Numbered from the stretch's first letter, positions 25,175 to 35,716 are shown. The stretch: 64,000 nucleotides of DNA from Pullulanibacillus sp. KACC 23026 (GCF_029094525.1 NZ_CP119107.1:1054001-1118000); one strand, 5' to 3'. Made by a program: numbers and translations. The notes: generated from the sequence alone by a model not told the origin.

Positions 25175-26749
25175 ATCAATCTATTAAATGCTTTTCTAAA
25201 CAGATGGCCTGATATTTGGAGTCTCACATTAGAACATCTTTATCTATCTTTAATCTCCATTGTGATCGCGATTATCATATCAGTCCCGCTTGGAATTTGG
25301 TTAACAAGGCATCGGAAAGTATCAGATGCGGTGATTGGGATTACGTCCATTTTTCAAACCATCCCAAGCTTAGCCTTACTCGTTTTTTTAGTCCCTTTTA
25401 TAGGAACAGGTAAATTGCCGGCAATCATTGCCTTGACAATCTATGGTCTCTTACCAATCTTGCGTAACACTTATTTAGGCATCCTAAGCGTTGATGATTC
25501 CTTGATAGAAGCGGGAATCGGAATGGGAATGACAAGTAAACAAGTGTTGTGGAAGATTGAACTCCCACTTGCATTAAATGTCGTAATGGGCGGTGTAAGA
25601 ACAGCCTCCGTTCTCATAATTGGTGTAGCTACCATTGCTGGCTTGATTGGAGCAGGCGGGCTTGGTGATCTCATTTACCGCGGTCTGCAAACCTACAATA
25701 CCGGCCTTATACTTGCTGGGGCCATTCCAGCAGCTCTCCTAGCCATTCTATTTGATCTGATTTTAAAGCGCCTGGAAATTGATGTTACCCCACGAGGCCT
25801 TAATAAAGACGTAAAAAAAGCGAAAAAAGGCGTCGTTATTTTCCGTTGGGTCGTCATTGGCATCATTGTATTAGGATTGGTCGGATCCTCCGTTGTACAA
25901 AACATCGGCAGCGCGTTAGCTTTCGGGAAACAAGATACCATTACGATTACAGGTAAAAACTTCACGGAACAAGAAATCATGGTCTATATCATGGGTGAAT
26001 TAATTAAAGATAAAACGAATCTGAATGTTAAGTATGATTCGTATCTTGGTGGCACCGCCCCTGTAATCAATGGAATGAAAAAGGGACAATACGATCTCTA
26101 TTGTGAATACACGGGAACAGGGGAAATGGAAATTTTAAAAGAAACGCCTAAAACCAATGATCCAGATAAAGTCTATGAGCAAGTCAAAAAAGAATTTGAC
26201 CAAAAATATAACTTAGAGTGGTTAAAACCTATTGGATTCAATAATACGTATACTCTAACAGTTAGAAAAAGCTTTGCTAAAAAATATAATCTTAAGACGT
26301 TTAGCGATCTTAAAAATATAGAATCTCAGTTAACGTTAGGCTCTGAACCAGAATTCCTTGAACGGCCAGACGGCTATCCTGGTCTTGAAAAGGCTTATAA
26401 TCTTAAGTTTGGAAAATCAAAATCGATGGATGCGGGCATTATGTACAGTGCCTTGAAGAACGGAAATGTCGATGTGATTGATGCCTACTCTACGGATGGG
26501 CGAATCCCAGCCTTTAATTTACAAGTTTTGAAAGATGATAAGAACTACTTCCCACCTTACTATGCGGCCCCAGTCATCCGCAAAGAAGTTCTTCAGAAAC
26601 ACCCTGAGCTGAAAACCGTTCTTAACAGTCTTGCAGGTAAAATTGACAATACTGAAATGCAAAAGCTTAATGCAGAAGTTGATCTGCAAAAGAAAGATCC
26701 AAAAGACGTAGCCAGACAGTTTTTGAAACAATCGGGTTTAATTAAATAA
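25175..26749 (+). CDS. Osmoprotectant ABC transporter, fused permease and substrate-binding protein
   Basis: About 524 aa. Residues 1-210 form the OpuCB/OpuBB-like permease ([15 protein letters not shown]; coupling segment [21 protein letters not shown]). A membrane anchor (about 230-250) then precedes an OpuCC-like binding domain ([37 protein letters not shown]). The conserved N-terminus [20 protein letters not shown] is encoded from 25178, but no ATG, GTG or TTG exists between the in-frame TGA at 25166 and the GTG at 25262. The codon at the expected start, 7 nt after GAGGTG, is ATC (25175-25177). Starting at 25262 would lose most of the first helix. Confidence 0.82.
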   Translation: MNLLNAFLNRWPDIWSLTLEHLYLSLISIVIAIIISVPLGIWLTRHRKVSDAVIGITSIFQTIPSLALLVFLVPFIGTGKLPAIIALTIYGLLPILRNTYLGILSVDDSLIEAGIGMGMTSKQVLWKIELPLALNVVMGGVRTASVLIIGVATIAGLIGAGGLGDLIYRGLQTYNTGLILAGAIPAALLAILFDLILKRLEIDVTPRGLNKDVKKAKKGVVIFRWVVIGIIVLGLVGSSVVQNIGSALAFGKQDTITITGKNFTEQEIMVYIMGELIKDKTNLNVKYDSYLGGTAPVINGMKKGQYDLYCEYTGTGEMEILKETPKTNDPDKVYEQVKKEFDQKYNLEWLKPIGFNNTYTLTVRKSFAKKYNLKTFSDLKNIESQLTLGSEPEFLERPDGYPGLEKAYNLKFGKSKSMDAGIMYSALKNGNVDVIDAYSTDGRIPAFNLQVLKDDKNYFPPYYAAPVIRKEVLQKHPELKTVLNSLAGKIDNTEMQKLNAEVDLQKKDPKDVARQFLKQSGLIK

Positions 26750-26753
26750 CGTC

Positions 26754-26790
26754 TAAAAAAGCTCTCTTTCTACTATAGAAAGAGAGCTTG
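26754..26790. terminator. Terminator between opuC operon and SASP gene
   Basis: GCTCTCTTTC (26761-26770) pairs exactly with GAAAGAGAGC (26778-26787). The A-run on its left gives a U-tract for the minus-strand SASP transcript, and it may also stop the opuC mRNA. Confidence 0.8.
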
Positions 26791-26799
26791 CTTCATTTA

Positions 26800-26833
26800 G
26801 GTGAAAAAGAGAGTAGAGTGAACCTTTTTCACC
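26800..26833. terminator. Second hairpin downstream of SASP gene
   Basis: GGTGAAAAAG (26800-26809) pairs with CTTTTTCACC (26824-26833). It lies between the SASP stop and the main terminator; possibly an mRNA-end structure. Confidence 0.5.
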
Positions 26834-26858
26834 ACTATTAAAAAAATGAAAATAAGTA

Positions 26859-27056
26859 TTAAAAGGAGGTACCGCCCATACGTTGTTGAGCCATTGCCAC
26901 TAACCGCTTTGTAATCTCTCCACCGACTGAACCGTTTGCTCTTGAAGTTGTGTCAGCACCAAGCTGTACACCAAACTCTTGAGCAATTTCTAACTTCATT
27001 TGATTAATAGCGTCTTCTGCTCCTTGAACAAGAATGTTGTTAGAATTGTTAGCCAT
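26859..27056 (-). CDS. Alpha/beta-type small acid-soluble spore protein
   Basis: 65 aa; ATG at 27056 behind AGGAGG. It carries both conserved SASP blocks: the germination-protease site region [21 protein letters not shown], and the C-terminal DNA-binding block [18 protein letters not shown]. These proteins coat spore DNA in the A-like form and protect it from UV and heat, then are degraded by GPR at germination. Expected to be transcribed in the forespore. This is the clearest sign that the organism sporulates. Confidence 0.95.
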   Translation of the reverse strand: MANNSNNILVQGAEDAINQMKLEIAQEFGVQLGADTTSRANGSVGGEITKRLVAMAQQRMGGTSF

Positions 27057-27212
27057 GTGAATTCCTCCTAAAGTTATGTTATTTCTTGCTGTAAGGATAG
27101 TATTTCACGAGATCAATAAAATATGTAAATAAATTGATAATTGAATGTTTTTTTTGGCAAGTGTGTGTTACCCACCATTTTGCCTCCCAACTCGCAGAAA
27201 TTGGTGGTCCTT
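27057..27212. other. Leader of the repeat array, no gene
   Basis: SASP upstream region followed by a CCACCA...TTGGTGG inverted repeat (about 27171-27207). The repeat array starts immediately after. Confidence 0.4.
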
Positions 27213-28148
27213 CATCCCACACTTTTGGGTCCACTCATGCCTTATTTTTGTGTGATGGAGCCTTCATCCCACACTTTTGGCTCCACTCATGCCTTATTTT
27301 TGTGTGTTGGAGCCCCCATCCCACACTTTTGGTTCCACTCACGCCTTATTTTTGTGTGTTGGAGCCCCCATCCCACACTTTTGGCTCGACTCACGCCTTA
27401 TTTTTGTGTGATGGAGCCCTCATCCCACACTTTTGGCCCCACTCATGCCTTATTTTTGTGTGATGGAGCCCTCATCCCACACAGGAGGCTCGATTCATGC
27501 CTCGGTTTTGTGTGATGGAGCCCCCATCCCACACAGGAGGCTCGACTCACGCCTTATTTTTGTGTGTTGGAGCCCCCATCCCACACTTTTGGCTCGACTC
27601 CCGCCTTATTTTTGTGTGTTGGAGCCCCCATCCCACACTTTTGGCTCGACTCACGCCTTATTTTTGTGTGATGGAGCCCTCATCCCACACTTTTGGCCCC
27701 ACTCATGCCTTATTTTTGTGTGATGGAGCCCTCATCCCACACAGGAGGCTCGATTCATGCCTCGGTTTTGTGTGATGGAGCCCCCATCCCACACATTTGG
27801 CTCCACTCACGCCTTATTTTTGTGTGATGGAGCCTTCATCCCACACTTTTGGCTCGACTCCCGCCTTATTTTTGTGTGATGGAGCCTTCATCCCACACAG
27901 GAGGCTCGATTCACGCCTCGTTTTTGTGTGATGGAGCCTTCATCCCACACTTTTGGCTCCACTCCCGCCTTGTTTTTGTGTGATGGAGCCCCCATCCCAC
28001 ACAGGCGGCTCCACTCCTGCCTTGTTTTTGTGTGATGGAGCCCCCATCCCACACTTTTGGCCCCACTCATGTCTTATTTTTGTGTGTTGGAGCCCCCATC
28101 CCACACAGGAGGCTCGATTCACGCCACGTTTTTGTGTGTTGGAGCTCG
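27213..28148. repeat. 18-copy 52-bp tandem repeat array
   Basis: CATCCCACAC recurs at exactly 52-bp steps from 27213 to 28097 (18 units, no indels). Variation is confined to a few positions: TTTTGG/AGGAGG/AGGCGG/ATTTGG after the anchor, GGCTCG/GGCTCC/GGCCCC, A/C before TGCC or CGCC, and ATGG/TTGG. Units 4-6 (27369-27524) and 9-11 (27629-27784) are identical, which indicates duplication of a multi-unit block. Most units contain two inverted repeats: GGCTCCA...TGGAGCC, and GTGTG-ATGG...CCAT-CC-CACAC followed by TTTT. Since 52 is not a multiple of 3, all frames read through, and the resulting frames are not genes. Confidence 0.95.
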
Positions 28149-28161
28149 TGCTTCTTCAAGT

Positions 28162-28986
28162 TCAATGAAGCTTTCTGAATTGCTCTGGCGGTATACCGAA
28201 TCGCTTCTTAAATGTTGCGACAAAGTGGCTGGGTGAGCGAAACCCAACCGAGTGAGCTATTTCTTTTACCGTCATGTTCTTAGAATCTGCTAACAGTCGT
28301 TTAGCGGTTCGTAGTCTCAGATCAATAAAATAGGAGTAGGGGGAAATAGAAAAGGTTTCTTGGAATAATACATTCAGTCTTCTTGGAGATAAATCAAGAT
28401 AGTCTGCCAATTCATACAATCCAACTTCAGGATTTCCGACTTGTTGATTCATCCAGTCGATTAGGGGCCGCAATTTGTCCAAATTCCCCGATATGACCGG
28501 CTGTTTTTCGGAGCGGGCGTAATGATTGATCATAAGTAAAAGCTGGTAAACCGTTGTTGAAGCTTGGAAACCGAACAGATCCATTTGCTGATCGGTCTGA
28601 TTAATGTAGTTGAAAATAGGTTGATTAATGGGTGTGTTCGCTTCCCATTGAAATAGAGTATCTAACTTCACTCCGATATGGGCGAGCAATTCGCCGATAA
28701 TACTCCCGTTAAAAGTGACATAGATGGTTTCCCAATTGTCTGTTCCGGCCTCATAGGAATGAGGTGTATGAGGACGCAGCAGAATCCCGCTATTTTCAGG
28801 TATCGTATAGGTTTGTCCATTAATGGTAAATTGACCGGCACCGCGTACGGTTTGAAGCCAGTGATAATGAGGGTATCCGCCTTGCCGATCAATCTTTTCT
28901 TGATCAGGATTATAACCGATTGTTTCAATAAATAGAGGCAGGGATTTACTCTGAACAGGTGTTAAAATGATTCTTTTTTCTTTCAT
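28162..28986 (-). CDS. AraC-family transcriptional regulator
   Basis: 274 aa from the ATG at 28986, preferred over 29031 because AGGAG lies 9 nt upstream of it. N-terminal cupin-like sugar-sensing domain (YPHYHWLQTV, LRPHTPHSYE). C-terminal pair of helix-turn-helix motifs (LADYLDLSPRRLNVLFQETF and VKEIAHSVGFRSPSHFVATFKKRFGIPPEQFR). It is divergent from the GH42 gene across a 115-bp spacer and probably controls it in response to a galactoside. The stop lies 13 bp from the repeat array. Confidence 0.88.
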   Translation of the reverse strand: MKEKRIILTPVQSKSLPLFIETIGYNPDQEKIDRQGGYPHYHWLQTVRGAGQFTINGQTYTIPENSGILLRPHTPHSYEAGTDNWETIYVTFNGSIIGELLAHIGVKLDTLFQWEANTPINQPIFNYINQTDQQMDLFGFQASTTVYQLLLMINHYARSEKQPVISGNLDKLRPLIDWMNQQVGNPEVGLYELADYLDLSPRRLNVLFQETFSISPYSYFIDLRLRTAKRLLADSKNMTVKEIAHSVGFRSPSHFVATFKKRFGIPPEQFRKLH

Positions 28987-29054
28987 CCCTTTCAGCTCCT
29001 GAATAGGCCAAATTATTATATAGAATGACAATTTTATTATATTTAAAAGGATTT

Positions 29055-29068
29055 TGAAAACGGATACA
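29055..29068 (+). promoter_or_regulatory. CcpA cre site upstream of beta-galactosidase
   Basis: TGAAAACGGATACA fits the cre consensus TGNAANCGNNNNCA at every fixed position. It lies 34 bp before the GH42 start. Confidence 0.6.
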
Positions 29069-29101
29069 ATGATTATATATTATATCACATGGGGGGATAA
29101 C

Positions 29102-31126
29102 ATGATTAACGATAAACTTCCAAAAATTTGGTACGGTGGAGATTATAATCCCGAGCAATGGGGACCAGATATTTGGGATGAAGATGTTCGCCTTTTTAAA
29201 CTGGCTGGGATTGATGTGGCGACATTAAATGTGTTCTCATGGGCCAAAAATCAGCCGGATGAAGAAACCTATAATTTGGATTGGTTAGATGAACAAATTA
29301 ACAGGCTATATGAAAAAGGCATCTATACATGTCTGGCAACGAGTACGGGGGCTCATCCGGCTTGGATGGCCAAAAAATACCCGGATATCACGCGTGTCGA
29401 TTTTGATGGTCGTAAGCGCCTTTTTGGCGGCAGACATAATTCCTGTCCGAATAGCCCTACATACCGAAAATATGCCGAAAAACTCGCAGGGAAACTCGCG
29501 GAACGCTACCAAAATCATCCAGCTGTCCTGATATGGCATGTTTCCAATGAATATGGCGGTTACTGCTATTGTGATAACTGTGCTAAAGAATTTAGGAATT
29601 GGCTGCAAAATCGTTACCAAACTTTAGAGGCGGTTAATGAAGCATGGAATACGAGCTTCTGGGGACATACGTTTTATGAGTGGGATGAAATCGTTCCTCC
29701 TAATAGTCTCAGTGAAGAGTGGGAAGGAGGGCGCAACACAAATTTTCAAGGGATATCACTAGACTATCGACGTTTCCAATCCGACAGTTTGTTGGAGTGC
29801 TATAAACTTGAACGTGATGCGATTCGTAAGTTTACTTCTGATACCCCTATTACAACGAATCTAATGGGATTCTTCCCGCAGCTTGATTACTTTAAATGGG
29901 CAAAAGAAATGGATGTTGTCTCGTGGGATAATTATCCGAGAATAGATACCCCGTTTAGCATGACGGCGATGACTCATGACCTAATGCGCGGATTGAAGAG
30001 TGGACAGCCATTTATGTTGATGGAGCAAACACCTAGTCAGCAAAATTGGCAGGCCTATAATTCACTCAAACGCCCTGGGGTCATGCGATTATGGAGCTAT
30101 CAGGCTGTTGCGCATGGGGCAGATACGATTCTATTTTTCCAATTACGGCGGTCTCGCGGTGCGACTGAAAAATATCATGGAGCGGTCATTGAACACGCGG
30201 GTCATGAAAATACACGGGTTTTCCGTGAAGTGGCAGAGCTTGGCAGAGAGTTAGGACAATTATCCGATCAGCTTTTGGATTCACGTGTTCAGGCAAAAGT
30301 GGCGATCGTTTATGATTGGGAAAACCGCTGGGCGATTGACTTATCGAGCGGACCATCTGTTGCATTGAATTATGTGAACGAAGTCCATAAGTATTATGAT
30401 GCCTTTTATCAGCAGAACATTCCAGTCGATATGATTGGTGTCGATGAGGACTTAAGCAAGTATCAAATTGTGGTTGCACCTGTTTTGTACATGGTGAAAC
30501 AAGGCTATGCTAAGAAGCTTGAAGACTTTGTCGCAGGCGGCGGTACGTTTGTCACAACCTTCTTCAGTGGATTAGTCAATGAGAATGATCTGGTAACACT
30601 CGGAGGATACCCAGGTGAATTACGCCAACTTCTCGGTATTTGGGCTGAAGAGATTGATGCCTTACATCCGGATCAGAAGAATTCCATCGTGGTGAGCGAT
30701 GAATCAACGAGATTAGCGGGTGAATATACCTGTAACCTCTTGTTTGACCTCATTCATTCGGAAGGGGCAGAGGTAATCGCAACCTATGGCCATGATTTTT
30801 ATAAAGGGATGCCAGTCGTCACTCGACATACTTTTGGCAAAGGTAAAGCGTGGTACATTGCCTCAAGCCCCGACCAAGCCTTTCTGACCGATTTCGTTAC
30901 AGAGATCAGCGAACAGCAAGGTGTCTCATCCATTTTACATTCAGATCCAGGCGTCGAAGCAACCATCCGAACGAAAGACGGCAAAGACTACTTATTCGTC
31001 TTGAACCATAATGACAAAGAAAGTGACTTGGACCTCGGCGAAACAAGCAAAAAAGACTTACTATCAGGCAAGACCCTATCTGGAAAAGTCTCCATCCCAG
31101 CCAAAGATGTTCTGATATTAGAATGA
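29102..31126 (+). CDS. GH42 beta-galactosidase
   Basis: 674 aa; ATG at 29102 with a GGGGGG RBS (the in-frame TTG at 29054 would sit on the cre site). GH42 TIM barrel with acid/base Glu150 in WHVSNEYGG and nucleophile Glu308 in LMEQTPSQ. A Cys cluster (Cys115, Cys155, Cys157, Cys160) forms the zinc site of this family. A trimerisation domain (about 390-600) and a C-terminal beta domain follow. No signal peptide, so it acts inside the cell. GH42 enzymes release galactose from short beta-galactosides such as pectic galactan fragments, matching the pectin genes downstream. Confidence 0.93.
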   Translation: MINDKLPKIWYGGDYNPEQWGPDIWDEDVRLFKLAGIDVATLNVFSWAKNQPDEETYNLDWLDEQINRLYEKGIYTCLATSTGAHPAWMAKKYPDITRVDFDGRKRLFGGRHNSCPNSPTYRKYAEKLAGKLAERYQNHPAVLIWHVSNEYGGYCYCDNCAKEFRNWLQNRYQTLEAVNEAWNTSFWGHTFYEWDEIVPPNSLSEEWEGGRNTNFQGISLDYRRFQSDSLLECYKLERDAIRKFTSDTPITTNLMGFFPQLDYFKWAKEMDVVSWDNYPRIDTPFSMTAMTHDLMRGLKSGQPFMLMEQTPSQQNWQAYNSLKRPGVMRLWSYQAVAHGADTILFFQLRRSRGATEKYHGAVIEHAGHENTRVFREVAELGRELGQLSDQLLDSRVQAKVAIVYDWENRWAIDLSSGPSVALNYVNEVHKYYDAFYQQNIPVDMIGVDEDLSKYQIVVAPVLYMVKQGYAKKLEDFVAGGGTFVTTFFSGLVNENDLVTLGGYPGELRQLLGIWAEEIDALHPDQKNSIVVSDESTRLAGEYTCNLLFDLIHSEGAEVIATYGHDFYKGMPVVTRHTFGKGKAWYIASSPDQAFLTDFVTEISEQQGVSSILHSDPGVEATIRTKDGKDYLFVLNHNDKESDLDLGETSKKDLLSGKTLSGKVSIPAKDVLILE

Positions 31127-31134
31127 AACGGGGG

Positions 31135-31167
31135 AATGAAACGGGGGGACGGTTCTTGCGTTTCATT
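31135..31167. repeat. Hairpin with GGGGGACGGTTCTTG loop
   Basis: AATGAAACG (31135-31143) pairs with CGTTTCATT (31159-31167). The loop contains GGGGGGACGGTTCTTG, a string I recall as a dispersed intergenic element in many Firmicutes. It lacks a T-run but ends the GH42 transcript region. Confidence 0.45.
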
Positions 31168-31365
31168 CGGATTCCGAAACGAATAAAACGCCAAAGGTGG
31201 GTGCAGGAATAGATCAATCTTAAATCGCTTTAAGGTTTAGGGACCTTTTAAATTATGGAATACTGTTATCTTTTGAACTAAAAGATAATCAGTCAAATAT
31301 GAACAAATAATCCCCCCCTCCATTTTTACACTAGGGGGATTATTGTTTTTTTTTAGAAAACAAGT

Positions 31366-31380
31366 TGAAAAACGCTTTCA
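31366..31380. promoter_or_regulatory. cre-like site upstream of uxaC
   Basis: On the minus strand TGAAAGCGTTTTTCA matches the cre core TGAAAGCGTT, with one base of extra spacing before the final CA. Confidence 0.45.
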
Positions 31381-31406
31381 TTGGAGTTAGAATAAACACA
31401 TGGAAA

Positions 31407-31420
31407 TGTTAACGTTAACA
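31407..31420. promoter_or_regulatory. LacI-type operator 1 (galacturonate operon)
   Basis: TGTTAACGTTAACA, a perfect 14-bp palindrome with the central CG typical of LacI-family sites. Upstream of uxaC, whose cluster encodes a LacI regulator. Confidence 0.75.
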
Positions 31421-31461
31421 TTTTTCTGAAATAAAAATTTGCAATTTTTAGTTATAACTAA

Positions 31462-31475
31462 TGTTAACGTTAAAC
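31462..31475. promoter_or_regulatory. LacI-type operator 2 (galacturonate operon)
   Basis: TGTTAACGTTAAAC matches operator 1 in the first 12 bases. The centres of the two sites are 55 bp apart, about five helical turns, which would allow looping. Confidence 0.7.
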
Positions 31476-31516
31476 TTTTTATTGCTATACCTATTTTTTA
31501 GAGAGATGGTGAAAGT

Positions 31517-32923
31517 ATGCGTGGTTTTATGGATGATCATTTTCTTCTGAAAAACGAGACGGCCGTTAAATTATTTAATCATTATGCCGCCGACATGCCA
31601 ATCATTGATTACCATTGTCACTTAAGTCCCAAAGAAATCTATGAAAATAAAACCTTTAAGACGATTACTGAAATTTGGTTATATGGGGATCATTACAAAT
31701 GGCGGTTGATGAGAAGTAATGGAATTGATGAGGCATTCATTACTGGAAATGCGAGTGATTATGACAAGTTTTTGGCTTGGACCAAAACAGTTCCGATGAC
31801 AATCGGTAATCCGGTATACAATTGGGCACATCTTGAACTCCAGAGATTTTTCGGTATTCATGATTTATTAAATGAGGAAAGTGCACCTGAGATCTGGGAA
31901 AAGGTGAATGCTCAATTAAACAGTGAGGGGTTTGGCGCACGAGATTTTATCACGAAATCCAATGTAAAAGTGGTTTGTACAACCGATGATCCGGCAGATA
32001 GTCTTGAATATCATATCAAGTTAAAAGAAGACCAAGATTTTGACGTTCAAGTTCTGCCAAGTTTCCGACCTGATAAAGGATTAGAAATTAATCGAGACGG
32101 CTTCCAAAACTGGGTTCAACTGTTAGAGCAGGCAGCAGAGCTACATATTGAAACGTATGATGATTTCTTGAACGCGCTCGAGTCAAGAGTGAGATTCTTT
32201 CATTCTATTGGCGGAAGAGTTTCCGACCATGCCATTGACCGAATGATGTATGCGGAAACGACAAAAGAGGAAGCGTCACAAGCTTTCGCCAGCGCATTAA
32301 GCGGAGAAAAAGTAGCACTCGAAGACGAGAAAAAATATAAAACATACACCTTGAAGTTTTTAGGTGAACTTTATTCTGAATTAGGCTGGGCCATGCAATT
32401 CCATATAAACGCACTTCGAAATACCAATTCCAGAATGCTCGAACAGCTGGGACCAGATACTGGGTTTGATTCGATGAACGATGAAGAAATCGCAAGACCA
32501 TTAGCTAATTTGTTAAACCTTTTAGAAAAAGAAAACAGCCTTCCAAAAACCATCATTTATTCGCTCAATCCAAACGATAATTATATCATCGCGGCCATGA
32601 TCGGCAGTTTTCAAGGTGGCGGAATCCCTGGGAAAATCCAATTTGGTACAGCTTGGTGGTTCAATGACAATAAAGACGGCATGATTGACCAAATGAAGGC
32701 GTTGTCAAATGCAGGGCTTTTCTCAAGATTTATTGGGATGCTGACCGATTCGCGAAGCTTTCTCTCTTACACAAGACATGAATATTTCAGAAGACTCGTT
32801 TGTTCTATTATTGGCGAGTGGGCTGAAAATGGAGAAGTTCCTAATGATCTTGAGTTCTTAGGAAAAATTGTTCAAGGCATCTCCTATAATAACGCAAAAG
32901 ACTACTTTGGATTCGATCTCTAA
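31517..32923 (+). CDS. uxaC: Glucuronate/galacturonate isomerase UxaC
   Basis: 468 aa, full family length; ATG at 31517 (ATG at residue 5 is an alternative). Amidohydrolase-superfamily fold with the zinc HxH in DYHCHLSPKEI, the family blocks IIYSLNPNDN and GTAWWFNDNKDGM, and the C-terminal TDSRSFLSYTRHEYFRR. Converts D-galacturonate to D-tagaturonate (and glucuronate to fructuronate), the first step after uptake. First gene of the galacturonate set, behind two LacI operators and ended by its own terminator. Confidence 0.95.
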   Translation: MRGFMDDHFLLKNETAVKLFNHYAADMPIIDYHCHLSPKEIYENKTFKTITEIWLYGDHYKWRLMRSNGIDEAFITGNASDYDKFLAWTKTVPMTIGNPVYNWAHLELQRFFGIHDLLNEESAPEIWEKVNAQLNSEGFGARDFITKSNVKVVCTTDDPADSLEYHIKLKEDQDFDVQVLPSFRPDKGLEINRDGFQNWVQLLEQAAELHIETYDDFLNALESRVRFFHSIGGRVSDHAIDRMMYAETTKEEASQAFASALSGEKVALEDEKKYKTYTLKFLGELYSELGWAMQFHINALRNTNSRMLEQLGPDTGFDSMNDEEIARPLANLLNLLEKENSLPKTIIYSLNPNDNYIIAAMIGSFQGGGIPGKIQFGTAWWFNDNKDGMIDQMKALSNAGLFSRFIGMLTDSRSFLSYTRHEYFRRLVCSIIGEWAENGEVPNDLEFLGKIVQGISYNNAKDYFGFDL

Positions 32924-32939
32924 AAAAAAGAGGTCCGCT

Positions 32940-32978
32940 GCTCATGCTGTTTTTAATTGGCGTTGAAACAGCATGAGC
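32940..32978 (+). terminator. Terminator after uxaC
   Basis: GCTCATGCTGTTT (32940-32952) pairs exactly with AAACAGCATGAGC (32966-32978). Downstream AGGGGCCTTC pairs weakly with upstream bases. It may be partly read through into the transporter gene. Confidence 0.7.
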
Positions 32979-33174
32979 GAGGGGCCTTCAAAAAAATATT
33001 CCGACAAAATTCTATCAAGAAAAAACCGTTATTTCAAGCCTTTGATTTGCTAGCTTTATAAAAGGCTGTCAGGAACACGGACGCTATACAACTATTTCGT
33101 AAAAAAGCACACTCACACTAATTGCAATCATGCTGATCAACATGCCTGAGAACAATCATAAGAGGTGATTAAAT

Positions 33175-34584
33175 ATGACTCAAGGTGTATCACGTCAATC
33201 AAAAGAAATAGAGCAAACGACTCCGGAGATCCCCAAAAAAGAGAAAGCTTTATATGGTTTTGGTGATTTTGGAAACGGATTCATGTTCGATTTAGGTCAG
33301 TCTTATTTAACGAACTTTTTTACGGACGTTGCAGGTATTGGGGCAGGTGCAGTGGCGGCGATTTTTTCATTGACTAAGATCTTTGATGCATTCATGGATC
33401 CGTTGGCAGGCTCCATTATTGATTCAAGGAAGGTGGGAAAACGCGGGAAGTTCAGGCCGGTTATGATGGTTTCGTCAATCTTGCTTGCCATTATGACCGT
33501 TATTACCTTCACGATGCCAAATTTTTCAATAACAGGAAAAATTATATGGGCAGCAGGGACTTATATGATATGGGGTGTGTTCTATTCATTCACCAATGTG
33601 CCTTATGGATCTTTAGCGTCTGTTATGACGCGAAATGTGAGTGAGCGCTCATTCATGGCTTCAACGCGTCAAGCCGGTTCGATTGGAGCCCAATTGGTGA
33701 CAGGGGTTGCTTTTGTTCCCATTTTGATGCTTTTTCCTAACACAAAAATAGGCTACCCGGCAACAGCCGCCATCATGGCTTTTATTGGTGTGTGCGGCTT
33801 CTTTATTTGTTATAAAAATACGAAAGAGCATATTAAAGCAGAAGTCGCTCAAGGTAAAGAACGTCAGACAGCGAAAGATTACTTCCGGGTTGTGTTCACG
33901 AACCGGCCTTTGTGGAGCATCATTTTTATGACCTTGTTTACCATTTCAGCTATGAACACAAATAATGCGATGATGATTTATTTTTGTAAGTATAATCTTG
34001 GCAACCTTGGCTTGCAGCCGATCATTAACTTCATTCAGATGGGATGTTCCGTTGTAGGGATTACGCTTATCCCATTCTTAGTACGCCGTTTTGGTAAGAA
34101 GAAAACGGCAATGGGCGGTTTGCTGCTTGCGGTTATTGCTGATGGTTTGAACTTTGTCATTCCTACTAATATTTATTCGTTTATTGTCTTAGTCACAATC
34201 GGTTATGTCGCGCTAGCCATTCCAAATGGTGTCACCTGGGCGTTTGTTTCGGATTCCATTGACTTTGGTCATTGGCATACGGGTGTGCGTAAGGAAGGCA
34301 TTACCTATGCTGCCTTTAACTTCTCCCGAAAAGTTGCCCAGTCAATTGCCGCATTAGTTTCTGCAGGTGTTCTAGCCATGACCGGTTATGTCGCGAATGC
34401 CCATCAATCAGCGGGGACTTTACTTGGTATAAAAAGTACGATGACCCTTTATCCGGCCATCGCCCTCTTCTTAGCGGCGATCATTATTGGTTTATTATAC
34501 AATCTGCCAGATGATAAGTTTAAGCAGATTGCCAATGATCTGGATCGAGGCATTTGGGAAAAAGGGAAGCTCATCAAGCAATAA
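33175..34584 (+). CDS. GPH-family hexuronide/glycoside-cation symporter
   Basis: 469 aa; ATG at 33175 with AGAGGTG upstream. Twelve predicted helices. GPH (LacS/MelB/UidB) signatures: YGFGDFGNGFMFDLGQ at the N-terminus, DAFMDPLAGSIIDSRK in the loop after helix 2, and DSIDFGHWHTGVRKEG in the second half. Members import glycosides, pentosides or hexuronides with H+ or Na+. The position between uxaC and the regulator makes galacturonate or a short oligogalacturonide the likely substrate. Confidence 0.88.
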   Translation: MTQGVSRQSKEIEQTTPEIPKKEKALYGFGDFGNGFMFDLGQSYLTNFFTDVAGIGAGAVAAIFSLTKIFDAFMDPLAGSIIDSRKVGKRGKFRPVMMVSSILLAIMTVITFTMPNFSITGKIIWAAGTYMIWGVFYSFTNVPYGSLASVMTRNVSERSFMASTRQAGSIGAQLVTGVAFVPILMLFPNTKIGYPATAAIMAFIGVCGFFICYKNTKEHIKAEVAQGKERQTAKDYFRVVFTNRPLWSIIFMTLFTISAMNTNNAMMIYFCKYNLGNLGLQPIINFIQMGCSVVGITLIPFLVRRFGKKKTAMGGLLLAVIADGLNFVIPTNIYSFIVLVTIGYVALAIPNGVTWAFVSDSIDFGHWHTGVRKEGITYAAFNFSRKVAQSIAALVSAGVLAMTGYVANAHQSAGTLLGIKSTMTLYPAIALFLAAIIIGLLYNLPDDKFKQIANDLDRGIWEKGKLIKQ

Positions 34585-34655
34585 AAAGAGATGAAGAAGC
34601 GTGTTAGCACAAGAGGCTTTTTGAAATCTAAAGAGGTACTGCATAAGAAGGGTGA

Positions 34656-35693
<1,038 letters not shown>

Positions 35694-35716
35694 ACGGGGG
35701 GACCTATTAATAAGAC

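Noticed and set aside
26859-27120. Sigma-G promoter for the SASP gene
   Set aside because: TGAAATA and CATAAC-like strings are present upstream, but their spacing (about 22 bp) does not fit the sigma-G consensus well enough to call.
27134-28122. Several 60-124 codon frames on both strands inside the repeat array
   Set aside because: They arise because the 52-bp unit lacks stops in most frames. There is no RBS, codon use is unnatural and the frames shift each unit, so they are not genes.
27213-28148. CRISPR array
   Set aside because: The whole 52-bp unit is conserved with only a few variable positions. There are no unique spacers and no cas genes nearby.
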